NCBI GenBank assembly: GCA_947174825.1
Contig: CAMWKN010000125.1
Span: forward strand, 1-5,880
DNA: 5,880 bases
Direction of reading: 5' to 3'
DNA from: an uncultured Clostridium sp.
GTDB lineage: Bacteria; Bacillota_A; Clostridia; Lachnospirales; Lachnospiraceae
Positions within the stretch are counted from its first letter, which is position 1. Every line of letters starts with the position of its first letter. Shown here one piece after another: positions 1-5,662 of the stretch. Made by a program: the position numbers and the translations under genes. Under the pieces are notes generated by a model. It was not told the DNA's origin. It did not search any database and was given only the letters and a program-made list of their open reading frames with translations.

Positions 1-218
1 CCTCCCGACAACATATACCATGGCTTAACTGAAAAAACAGCACTAACACTGCTTCCCCTGCCGGAAACAAACCAGGCAACCATACAGACAATCAATGCTG
101 TCAATTGCACGAAACCTGCCGAAATCCAGACACTGGTCTGTTTGGTCACCTCTGCATTAAAAACACCTTGTACACTCATTAACAATCCGGAAATCATTCC
201 GATCATCATCCCCAACAT
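1..218 (-). CDS. YdcZ/DUF606-type DMT-superfamily membrane protein, N-terminal part
   Basis: The gene runs off the left edge, so only about 72 residues are visible. They show two hydrophobic segments. The first is roughly residues 1-20 and ends in the SVQGVFNAEVTKQTS stretch. The second is roughly residues 31-52 (from WISAGF to AWFVSG). A PWYMLSG motif follows. The Q-G-x-x-N pattern after helix 1 and the P-W-x-x-x-G motif after helix 2 fit the YdcZ (DUF606) family of small inner-membrane proteins in the drug/metabolite transporter superfamily; the substrate is not predictable. I chose the ATG at 216-218 because family members usually begin about 20 residues before the Q-G-V-F-N motif. An in-frame ATG at 228-230 touches its AAAGG with no spacing and is a weaker start. 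The frame stays open upstream to 290. The gene lies after the probable argD terminator, so it is likely a separate unit. Confidence 0.75.
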   Translation of the reverse strand, partial: MLGMMIGMISGLLMSVQGVFNAEVTKQTSVWISAGFVQLTALIVCMVAWFVSGRGSSVSAVFSVKPWYMLSG

Positions 219-260
219 AGCAGATACCATCCTTTCTGTTTCATCAAACAAATCATGCAC

Positions 261-315
261 ATAAGAAAGCACAGGTTCAGCAGTTGCTAATCATGATATA
301 CACGCGCTTTCTTAT
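261..315 (-). promoter_or_regulatory. Structured leader upstream of the YdcZ-like gene
   Basis: Two 12-base arms (304-315 and 261-272) are complementary with a single G-T pair and enclose a loop of about 31 bases. Inside the loop is a perfect 10-bp palindrome, TATCATGATA. The element sits between the probable argD terminator and the YdcZ-like start, so it could be an mRNA leader hairpin or a protein-binding operator. The minus strand just before it is T- and A-rich (TTTTTTACTATATAAG), which could carry a -10-like element, but I see no convincing -35. Function is not known. Confidence 0.35.
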
Positions 316-320
316 ATAGT

Positions 321-377
321 AAAAAAGTATGCCCAGGTCATTGCTATTTTATGAATTCACACAGCAATTTCCTGGGC
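321..377 (-). terminator. Probable intrinsic terminator after argD
   Basis: Read on the minus strand, a stem forms from GCCCAGG with CCTGGGC (331-337 with 371-377). After a 2-by-2 mismatch it continues as a second 6-bp helix (340-345 with 363-368) around a 17-base loop. The stem is followed by ATAC and then six T residues (321-326). It lies 167 bases past the argD stop and before the YdcZ-like gene, the right place to end the arginine operon transcript. On the plus strand the T-run after the stem is farther away, so a minus-strand role is preferred. Confidence 0.6.
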
Positions 378-543
378 AAAGCATTGTTTTTCTATGCTTT
401 TATGGTATCTTTTCGTAATCTATCTGGAATCATTCCGATACAATAAAGGTATCGAAATAATCAAACGAACAAATATATTAATTATATCAAATGCATCAAA
501 TATATCAGACACATCATGCATTTAACATATTAAATATTTCATA
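378..543. other. A+T-rich untranslated stretch after argD
   Basis: No credible gene was found on either strand. The stretch holds a small hairpin (CGATAC at 436-441 with GTATCG at 449-454) and A/T-rich near-repeats of the ATCAAAT kind, including an inverted pair AAATGCAT/ATGCATTT (489-496 and 516-523). It most likely is the 3' untranslated end of the argD transcript before the stem-loop at 331-377. Confidence 0.5.
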
Positions 544-1716
544 TCATCCTAATATAGTATCCAAAATTTCCATAGTCCGGTCAATATGCTCCTTTTTCAC
601 AATGAGAGGCGGAACAAAACGAATAATATGAGTTCCTGCTCCAATCAGTACCACGCCAGCTTTCAATGCCTGATCAATCACATCCCCTGCCGGTATGGTC
701 AATTCTATGCCCCGCATCAAGCCCATACCACGACACTGAGCAATTTTATCGGGATGCTTTTCGGCTAGGTTCTGCATCTGCTCTTCTAAATAAGGGGCAA
801 TTTCACAGACATGCTGTAATAGCTGCTCTTTTTCATAAATTTCAAAAACTTTGCAGACAGCAGCAGTGGCTAAAGGATTTCCGCCATAGGTGGTTCCATG
901 GTCTCCCGGACACATGGCAGATGCAAATTTATCTACTGCCGCAAAAGCACCCACTGGCACGCCACATCCCAACGCCTTGGCGGTGGTCATAATATCCGGC
1001 AAAATTCCATAATGCTCATAGGTAAACATTTTTCCAGTTCTGCCCATACCACACTGAATTTCATCCAAAATCAGTGCAATATCATGAGTATCACAGAGTT
1101 CCCTCACTCCTTTTATAAATGCCGGATCTGCCGGATGAATGCCGCCCTCTCCCTGCAGTGTTTCCAGAATAATGGCGCAGGTATCTTCTGTAATCAATGC
1201 TTTCACGCTGTCCAGATCATTAAAATCAGCAAAGGACACGCCGCCAATCAACGGCTCAAAAGGCTCTCTGTAATGCTCTGTACCTGTCACAGAGACCGCC
1301 CCCATAGTACGTCCATGAAAGGAATGGTTCATAGCGATAATCTCCCCTTTGCTCTGGGGATTCTTTTGATAGGCATATTTCCGCGCCAATTTCAATGCCC
1401 CCTCAATCGCCTCCGTACCACTATTGGTAAAAAATACCCGATCCATGCCGGATGCCTGGCACAGCAATTGTGCAGCACGGATGGAAGGCTCTGTATAATA
1501 CAGATTGGAAACATGGATCAAACGATCAATCTGATCTTTCAATCCCTGCTTGAAATCTTCATTGCTGTATCCCAATGCAGACACCGCAATTCCGGCCCCC
1601 ATATCCAGATACTCTTTTCCCTGATTATCATATAAATACATGCCCTCGCCTCTGTCAAAGATCACGTTTCGATTATAGGTATGTATAAAAAATTGATCTG
1701 CCTCCTGTAATGTCAT
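544..1716 (-). CDS. argD: N-acetylornithine aminotransferase
   Basis: This 390-residue protein has the full length of the class III (fold type I) PLP-dependent ornithine/acetylornithine aminotransferases. It transfers an amino group from glutamate to N-acetylglutamate 5-semialdehyde, giving N-acetylornithine in the cytoplasm. Visible marks: the phosphate-binding NSGTEA (98-103), FHGRTMGA (133-140), the QGEGG loop (188-192), the cofactor aspartate D218 in DEIQCGMGRTG, the Schiff-base lysine K247 in TTAKALGCG, TTYGGNPL (275-282), and the arginine in IIRFVPPL (R366). The start is supported by AAGGAGGA just upstream (AGGAGG at 1722-1727, about 5 bases spacing). It is the third gene after argC and argB and lies 183 bases past argB, with no clear terminator between them. 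Related GABA or ornithine transaminases share the fold, but the argC-argB context makes ArgD the clear choice. The stop is TGA at 544-546. Confidence 0.95.
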   Translation of the reverse strand: MTLQEADQFFIHTYNRNVIFDRGEGMYLYDNQGKEYLDMGAGIAVSALGYSNEDFKQGLKDQIDRLIHVSNLYYTEPSIRAAQLLCQASGMDRVFFTNSGTEAIEGALKLARKYAYQKNPQSKGEIIAMNHSFHGRTMGAVSVTGTEHYREPFEPLIGGVSFADFNDLDSVKALITEDTCAIILETLQGEGGIHPADPAFIKGVRELCDTHDIALILDEIQCGMGRTGKMFTYEHYGILPDIMTTAKALGCGVPVGAFAAVDKFASAMCPGDHGTTYGGNPLATAAVCKVFEIYEKEQLLQHVCEIAPYLEEQMQNLAEKHPDKIAQCRGMGLMRGIELTIPAGDVIDQALKAGVVLIGAGTHIIRFVPPLIVKKEHIDRTMEILDTILG

Positions 1717-1732
1717 GGTATCCTCCTTCCGC

Positions 1733-1808
1733 CGCCATTTCTGACGAATACTCTATCCTGTTTTCGATCCATCGCCATTTTCGATGAATGAGCTATCCTG
1801 TTTTCGAT
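1733..1808. repeat. Degenerate 40-bp tandem repeat between argB and argD
   Basis: Two copies start at 1733 and 1773. Each begins with CGCCATTT and ends with the identical 16-mer CTATCCTGTTTTCGAT (1753-1768 and 1793-1808); the 12 bases between match at about half of positions. TTTTCGAT also occurs a third time at 1778-1785. Next to it, 1823-1856 carries a second low-complexity series of ATCTTGATT-like units (1823-1831, 1838-1846, and a one-base-longer variant at 1847-1856). The pattern looks like local duplication or slippage in an untranslated spacer; I see no terminator or promoter in it. Confidence 0.7.
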
Positions 1809-1899
1809 GTTCCTTTTGTATTATCTTGATTCCTCTGATCTTGATTATCTTTGATTTTCTCTGATCTACTATATTCGATCTCTCGTCAAGCAGCCTCTC

Positions 1900-2814
1900 T
1901 TATCGCTCATTGCTGTAGCGTTCGCTGTCGTCGCCGATAATGGCAGTACCGATACCTTTTTTGGTAAAGAACTCCAACAACAGGCAGTGATCCCTGCGGC
2001 CATCTAAGATATGCACCCTTCCAACACCGGAATTCACAGCATGAATACAATTATTTACTTTAGGAAGCATGCCTCCGCTAATGATACCAGCCTCAATCAA
2101 TTTATTTGCCTCAATTAGGTTTAAAACGGAGATTAATGTAGTCTTATCCTCCGGATTCATGCACACACCGTCTACGTCCGTCAGAAACGCCAGTTTTTCC
2201 GCATGAATTGCCCCGGCACTGGCACATGCCGCATCATCCGCATTGATGTTATAGGTCTGTCCCTCTTCATCCATACCAATCGGTGCAATAATCGGGATAT
2301 AATCATTTTCCAGTAAGGTGTCAATCACATCGGTATCCACATGGGAAATATCTCCCACAAAACCAATATCCTTGCCGTTTGGCATCTTTTTCTCTACATG
2401 GAGCATTCCGCCATCTTTTCCAGAAATACCAATGGCTTTCACCCCCAATGTCTCCACCATCTGAACCAGATTTTTATTCACACGGTTTAATACCATCTCT
2501 GCAATTTCCATGGTTTCCTGGTCTGTGACACGAAAGCCCTCCACGAACTCTGTCTCCTTGCCTACCTTATCAATCCAACGGCTGATCTCCTTGCCGCCAC
2601 CGTGGACAATAATGGGCTGCATTCCTACCAATTTCAGCAAAGCAACATCTTTAATCACACTTTCTTCCAGATTTTTGTCAAGCATGGCGCTGCCGCCATA
2701 TTTCACAACTACCTTTTTATTATTGAAATCCCGGATATACGGCAATGCTTCAATCAAGGTTTCTGCTTTTACCGTAATCTGATCCATAAACTTTTCCTGT
2801 TCTTCTGCACTCAT
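1900..2814 (-). CDS. argB: N-acetylglutamate kinase
   Basis: This 304-residue amino-acid kinase phosphorylates N-acetylglutamate with ATP, the step before ArgC. Visible marks: VKYGGSAM (37-44, nucleotide-phosphate lysine K38), HGGGKEIS (71-78, acetylglutamate-binding glycines), GFRVT with R95, NINADDAA (189-196), LTDVDGV (211-217) and GGMLPKV with K252. An extra N-terminal helix (about residues 10-30) precedes the kinase core. The C-terminal segment has RVHILDGR (266-273), E281 and GIGT (287-290). Both are traits of the hexameric, arginine-inhibited form of the enzyme, so feedback inhibition by arginine is inferred. The ATG at 2812-2814 has GAGG 7 bases upstream (2822-2825). An in-frame ATG at 2785-2787, with AGGA upstream, would drop nine residues and fits the usual family start about as well. 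It lies 95 bases after argC. Confidence 0.95.
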   Translation of the reverse strand: MSAEEQEKFMDQITVKAETLIEALPYIRDFNNKKVVVKYGGSAMLDKNLEESVIKDVALLKLVGMQPIIVHGGGKEISRWIDKVGKETEFVEGFRVTDQETMEIAEMVLNRVNKNLVQMVETLGVKAIGISGKDGGMLHVEKKMPNGKDIGFVGDISHVDTDVIDTLLENDYIPIIAPIGMDEEGQTYNINADDAACASAGAIHAEKLAFLTDVDGVCMNPEDKTTLISVLNLIEANKLIEAGIISGGMLPKVNNCIHAVNSGVGRVHILDGRRDHCLLLEFFTKKGIGTAIIGDDSERYSNER

Positions 2815-2892
2815 CCTTTTACCTCATTTCTATACTACTTTTCATTATTTCTTGCTTGCTTCAAAAATAATGGAATCCTTTATACTTCCTAC

Positions 2893-2908
2893 ACAAAGTT
2901 TTCTTTGT
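2893..2908 (-). other. Small hairpin right after the argC stop
   Basis: A 6-bp ACAAAG/CTTTGT stem with a 4-base loop starts next to the argC stop codon (2910-2912), in the 95-base argC-argB gap. No T-run follows on the minus strand, so it is not a terminator. It could mark an RNA processing point or protect the argC end, or be chance in A+T-rich sequence. Confidence 0.25.
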
Positions 2909-2909
2909 A

Positions 2910-3950
2910 TCAAGGAAACATCGGCACAATCTGCAATCCCATATTCTCCTCCAGACCAAACATCAGGTTCATGTTCTGCACCGCCTGACCGGCAGCACCT
3001 TTAACCACATTATCAATGGCACCCAGCATAATAACTCGATTGGTCCGCTCATCAATTTTGAAATTCACATCTACAAAATTACTGCCCTCCACCCATCTGG
3101 TTTCCGGATAGACATTTTGCTCCAGAACACGGACAAAGTATTCCTGTCCATAATATTTCTGATAAACAGCACGAAGCTCATCCGAACTCACAGACTGTTT
3201 CAGCGTCGCATAAGAAGTGGTCAAAATCCCCCGGTTCATCGGCACCAAGTGCGGTGTAAAATTAATGGTTACGTTTTCGCCGGATGCATAGGAAAGCTGA
3301 TCTTCGATTTCCGGGGTATGGCGGTGACTGGTAATGCCGTATGCCTTGATGCTTTCGTTAACCTCACAGTAGAGATTTTGCACTTTGGCACCACGACCGG
3401 CACCGGAAACACCTGACTTGGCATCCACAATAACAGTTTTCATATCAATTAAGCCTTCCTTTGCCAATGGATAAATGGACAGGGTGGAGCAAGTCGGAAA
3501 ACAGCCTGGATTCGCCAATAATCTTGCACTGCGGATCTGCTCCCGGTTCACCTCACACAGCCCATAAACTGCCTCTTCTATGAATTCTGGGCTTGGATGG
3601 GTAATCCCATACCACTGCTCATATTTTGCCACATCTTTGATACGGAAATCGGCACTGAGATCAATAATCTTCGTCTGTGACAGAATCTTCTCATTAACTA
3701 AAGTAGAACATAGCCCCTGGGGTGTAGCTGTAAAAATCACATCTACCTGCGCTGCCAGGGCATCCATATCCTCTCCCAGACACTTTTCATCCACTAAATC
3801 CACCATATTGCCAAATACACTGCTGTATTTTTCATCTATATAGGATCTGGAGCCATACCATACAATTTCTGCCTCCGGATGCTGTAATAAAATCCGTACA
3901 ATTTCCTGTCCGGCATAGCCTGTAGAACCTATAATCCCTACCTTAATCAT
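2910..3950 (-). CDS. argC: N-acetyl-gamma-glutamyl-phosphate reductase
   Basis: This 346-residue NADPH-dependent reductase turns N-acetylglutamyl 5-phosphate into N-acetylglutamate 5-semialdehyde, taking the ArgB product and feeding ArgD. The N-terminal Rossmann segment shows GSTGYAG (8-14). TATPQG (74-79) and IDLSADFR (96-103) follow. The catalytic cysteine is C150 in NPGCFPT (147-153), and the general-base histidine is probably H211 in HRHTPEIE. The C-terminal NVVKGAAGQAVQNMN (314-328) is typical, and the length is normal for the long (type 1) ArgC. The ATG at 3948-3950 has AAAGGGG (3961-3967) 10 bases upstream, a slightly long spacing. It is the first gene of the operon, about 88 bases after the predicted transcription start. 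The stop is TGA at 2910-2912. Confidence 0.96.
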   Translation of the reverse strand: MIKVGIIGSTGYAGQEIVRILLQHPEAEIVWYGSRSYIDEKYSSVFGNMVDLVDEKCLGEDMDALAAQVDVIFTATPQGLCSTLVNEKILSQTKIIDLSADFRIKDVAKYEQWYGITHPSPEFIEEAVYGLCEVNREQIRSARLLANPGCFPTCSTLSIYPLAKEGLIDMKTVIVDAKSGVSGAGRGAKVQNLYCEVNESIKAYGITSHRHTPEIEDQLSYASGENVTINFTPHLVPMNRGILTTSYATLKQSVSSDELRAVYQKYYGQEYFVRVLEQNVYPETRWVEGSNFVDVNFKIDERTNRVIMLGAIDNVVKGAAGQAVQNMNLMFGLEENMGLQIVPMFP

Positions 3951-3991
3951 AATTCATTATCCCCTTTTTCTATGGTTAAAAATAAATAAAT

Positions 3992-4038
3992 ATAAGCACT
4001 CACTTCGAAACCTCCGGTTTCTCAGCGTTCGTACTTAT
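3992..4038 (-). promoter_or_regulatory. Leader stem-loop at the 5' end of the arg transcript, possible attenuator
   Basis: The outer arms ATAAGTAC (4031-4038) and GTGCTTAT (3992-3999) form 8 pairs. An inner CGCT/AGTG helix follows. The tip is a 6-bp GAAACC/GGTTTC hairpin with a 3-base loop (4007-4021), set off by GA on both sides, which could form tandem G-A pairs. The minus strand then runs TATTTATTTATTTTT (about 3977-3991). The outer arm begins at the base predicted as the transcription start from the -10 at 4045-4050. It could be an intrinsic terminator used for attenuation, or a 5' stabilising hairpin. The U-run is broken by A residues, so strong termination is not assured. No T-box sequence is present. 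Confidence 0.45.
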
Positions 4039-4044
4039 GCGTTC

Positions 4045-4073
4045 ATTATATCCTATGATTTATATTTATGCAA
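4045..4073 (-). promoter_or_regulatory. Sigma-A type promoter of argC-argB-argD
   Basis: On the minus strand, -35 TTGCAT (4068-4073) is followed by a 17-base spacer and a perfect -10 TATAAT (4045-4050). The expected transcription start is near 4038, about 88 bases before the argC ATG. This is the best promoter in the window and the spacing is optimal. The spacer carries an imperfect ARG box, which suggests direct competition between the repressor and RNA polymerase. Confidence 0.75.
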
Positions 4074-4074
4074 C
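4057..4074 (-). promoter_or_regulatory. Weak ARG-box-like site over the argC promoter
   Basis: The 14-base core TGCATAAATATAAA (4059-4072, minus strand) matches 11 of 14 positions of the ArgR core TGAATWWWWATTCA. It spans the -35 and part of the spacer, where a bound repressor would block polymerase. The sequence is A/T-rich, so chance resemblance is a real risk. The strong tandem site at 4235-4272 is what gives this weak match some credit. Confidence 0.3.
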
Positions 4075-4224
4075 AGTTATTTGGATTCACCTTCCAATTT
4101 TTTATAATCAAAAGTCATCGGCATTATTTTATCTTAGAAAACATCAACAGGCATATTGCTTTTATTTTGATCCATCACGAATAAAAATGTGTAGGTTCTT
4201 TTTCATCAAAAACATACAAATCGC

Positions 4225-4282
4225 CAAACGCCAGTGTGAATAATTATTCATCACAACGAATAATTATTCACACTGGCGTTTG
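4225..4282. repeat. Perfect 25-bp inverted repeat upstream of the arg promoter
   Basis: Arms 4225-4249 and 4258-4282 are exactly complementary over 25 bases, with an 8-base loop (4250-4257). Each arm ends at the loop with the self-complementary 12-mer GAATAATTATTC (4238-4249 and 4258-4269). No T-run follows on either strand, so it is not an intrinsic terminator. CAAACG appears again just outside the right arm (4284-4289). The symmetry goes well beyond what the two embedded ARG boxes need. Confidence 0.9.
4235..4272. promoter_or_regulatory. Tandem ARG boxes, probable ArgR/AhrC operator
   Basis: Two 18-bp sites, 4235-4252 and 4255-4272, each match the ARG-box consensus (W-N-T-G-A-A-T-W4-A-T-T-C-A-N-W) at 17 of 18 positions. 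They are 2 bp apart and 20 bp centre to centre, about two helical turns, the spacing known for paired boxes that bind one ArgR hexamer (most E. coli operators use 3 bp, argR itself 2 bp). The first gene downstream is argC, which supports arginine-dependent repression. The site lies about 190 bp upstream of the promoter spacer, too far to block polymerase directly; looping to a promoter-proximal site or a second promoter is needed. Confidence 0.75.
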
Positions 4283-4393
4283 CCAAACGAATACCATAGT
4301 CTGCCGTTCGCCACCCCCGCATCTTTCATCTTCCTTCACTGATACAAGGCGGCTCCCGGCACAAAACATCCGAATCCGAAGATTCTTTCATCA
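4283..4393. other. Gene-free junction between arginine control region and accessory genes
   Basis: No gene is visible on either strand. The stretch is somewhat more G+C-rich than what lies on either side. It holds the UUCG hairpin noted separately and nothing else I can name. Together with 3951-4282 it makes a gap of about 440 bases without a gene. Confidence 0.5.
4372..4385 (-). terminator. cUUCGg hairpin after the acidic small gene, weak terminator candidate
   Basis: On the minus strand GAATC-TTCG-GATTC forms a 5-bp stem closed by a C(UUCG)G tetraloop, an unusually stable RNA loop. It begins 8 bases past the stop of the 111-residue gene. The downstream run (GGATGTTTTGTG) is poor in U, so termination would be weak or the hairpin may simply protect the RNA end. 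Confidence 0.35.
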
Positions 4394-4729
4394 TCAGAAA
4401 ATATGCAGTATATCGTCATCCTCCTGCAACGCTTCTGGTATAAACTCATGCACTCTTTGTAACCTGGATTTTAAATATTCCAAATCTTCACCTTCCACAT
4501 GATTTTCTACCCACTCTATTAATAACTCTACCTCTCTCATGGCTGCCTCTTGGTTACACTTCCTTATTTCCCCATCATTTCTAAAATACTGTATCCTTAA
4601 TTCTTTTATTGCTGGATCTAAATACTTATAATACATATCCTCTGAAGAAATTATTTCATTCATAAGCAATTCTGCATAAAAATCATCCCAATCTCTATCA
4701 TACTTACATATTTCTATTAACATTGACAT
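4394..4729 (-). CDS. Small, very acidic protein of unknown function, immunity-like
   Basis: I do not recognise the family. The 111-residue protein has about 28 Asp/Glu against 12 Lys/Arg, no membrane segment and no signal peptide, so it should be a soluble, largely helical cytoplasmic protein. It ends in EDDDILHIF. I start it at the ATG at 4727-4729: a G-run (4737-4742) lies 7 bases upstream, and the stop codon of the broken upstream frame (4731-4733) ends one base before it, a typical tight operon junction. A longer version from an ATG at 4760-4762 is open, but would overlap that upstream frame and lacks a good ribosome site. Strong negative charge, small size and position downstream of a toxin-like C-terminus suggest an immunity protein; that is inference from context. 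Confidence 0.6.
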   Translation of the reverse strand: MSMLIEICKYDRDWDDFYAELLMNEIISSEDMYYKYLDPAIKELRIQYFRNDGEIRKCNQEAAMREVELLIEWVENHVEGEDLEYLKSRLQRVHEFIPEALQEDDDILHIF

Positions 4730-4730
4730 A

Positions 4731-4998
4731 TTATTTCCCCCCATAAATTGCCCAAAATTCATATTCCGGGTATTTCAGTCTTAACCTATTCAAGCTATTC
4801 TCCACTGCCTGCGCGCAATGCAGGTGTATCTGCGTCTATGACAAAAACATATTTCCGAATGCTTTTTAGCTGATCAATGTCTGGCAAATCATCTGAATCC
4901 TTAAATGTGTTTCCCACCAATCGGAAGCAAAGGCTATCCTGTCCCCTCCCTGATTGAAGTTCCCCCACAGCTCCATCCGTCCGCTCCGCAACATGCTG
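4731..4998 (-). pseudogene. Broken reading frames, remnant of an unrecognised gene
   Basis: Two overlapping pieces in different frames look coding. Piece A (4998 to 4795, 67 codons) has no start codon and contains DSDDLPDIDQLKSIRKYVFV followed by IDADTPALRAGSGE. Piece B (4835 to 4731, 34 codons) contains NSLNRLRLKYPEYEFWAIYG and ends one base before the next gene. One frameshift in the 4795-4835 overlap would join them. A third frame (5009 to 4866, with an ATG) also gives protein-like sequence, including GRMELWGNFNQGGDRIAFAS, so a second frameshift or truncation is possible. The stretch is visibly richer in G+C than its neighbours. I cannot name the family. It could be a decayed immunity gene or toxin module; a non-coding spacer with chance open frames is the alternative. 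From 4999 to 5084 I see nothing intact. Confidence 0.42.
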
Positions 4999-5084
4999 CT
5001 ATGGTTCATACAAGGTCTATGTTGAAATCACTCTGCATCTGCAGAAGAAAAACGTAACCCTAAGACCCAAAAAACCATAACATC

Positions 5085-5621
5085 TTAATCAAGACACACT
5101 AATTGTAATTCAGCATTTATCAAGGAACACTCTATTCTATCCTCTTCAAATCTCTTTCTTAACCTATCCTCCTCTGGTTGATAGGAAAGTAAATCCATCG
5201 TATATAATACAAGTTCTTTTGCTATTTTATATTCGCCTAAATCATATGCCCAAAATATCATTCCACTTCTTGCAGAAAGTACCTTTCGTCCAATTATTGC
5301 CTCCGAAATAATAGCATTATCTCGCAAATTGTCATATTTAACAAAAGCAAGCGCTTCTTTTAAAGCTACTAATCTTTCTCTATTAGATCTACTTCCACCT
5401 TCTGCAAGATCATATAGCCGATTAAACAATCTATAAGATCCTTTACTCTTTAACTGGTCTTTTAAATGATCAAATAACTCTTGTCTCCATTCCTCTTGCA
5501 TTTCTTTTGGAATATTTAATTTTCTATATTCTTCATAAAAAGACTGATCCTCTCTTGCCATAAAATACGAAGAACAATCATATTTCAAATACATTTCCTT
5601 CGCTTCCTCTAATGTTATCAT
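5085..5621 (-). CDS. Helical protein of unknown function, probable immunity partner
   Basis: I do not recognise a named family. The protein has 178 residues, is soluble, rich in charged residues and largely helical, with no signal peptide or membrane segment. The N-terminal third (KYDCSSYFMAREDQSFYEEY, then NIPKEMQEEWRQEL) is compact and looks like a conserved module; the rest is helix pairs, one with SGMIFWAYDLGEYKIAKELV (119-138). The start is the ATG at 5619-5621, which has AGGAGG 9 bases upstream (5631-5636). An upstream in-frame ATG at 5682-5684 would overlap the preceding gene and has no such site. It lies 41 bases after a toxin-like C-terminus in the same direction, the classic place of an immunity gene. 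A+T-rich codon use matches the preceding gene. The stop is TAA at 5085-5087. Confidence 0.7.
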   Translation of the reverse strand: MITLEEAKEMYLKYDCSSYFMAREDQSFYEEYRKLNIPKEMQEEWRQELFDHLKDQLKSKGSYRLFNRLYDLAEGGSRSNRERLVALKEALAFVKYDNLRDNAIISEAIIGRKVLSARSGMIFWAYDLGEYKIAKELVLYTMDLLSYQPEEDRLRKRFEEDRIECSLINAELQLVCLD

Positions 5622-5662
5622 ATTAAAAATCCTCCTCTTAATTAAACACAACAAGTTTATAC

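Noticed and set aside
898..1635. Long plus-strand open frame opposite argD (245 codons)
   Set aside because: It is antisense to a gene with all ArgD motifs; its translation has no recognisable domain and no ribosome site. The same holds for plus-strand frames opposite argB, argC and the 111-residue gene.
1733..1808. CRISPR array
   Set aside because: Only two degenerate copies at 40-bp period with no unique spacers of regular length; this is a plain tandem duplication.
3951..4040. T-box or known riboswitch in the argC leader
   Set aside because: No T-box AGGGTGG-like sequence, no specifier-loop layout, and the leader is only about 88 bases long.
4162..4251. 29-codon minus-strand reading frame starting in the inverted repeat, as an arginine leader peptide
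   Set aside because: No ribosome site before its ATG, no run of arginine codons, and its start codon lies within the ARG-box element.
4225..4282. Inverted repeat as an intrinsic terminator or a small mobile element
   Set aside because: No T-run follows the stem on either strand. The GCCAAACG direct repeat (4223-4230 and 4282-4289) overlaps the arms rather than flanking them, so it is not a target-site duplication.
4730..4762. Longer N-terminus for the acidic 111-residue protein
   Set aside because: The upstream ATG overlaps the end of another coding-like frame and lacks a ribosome site, while the ATG at 4727-4729 has a G-rich site at 7 bases.
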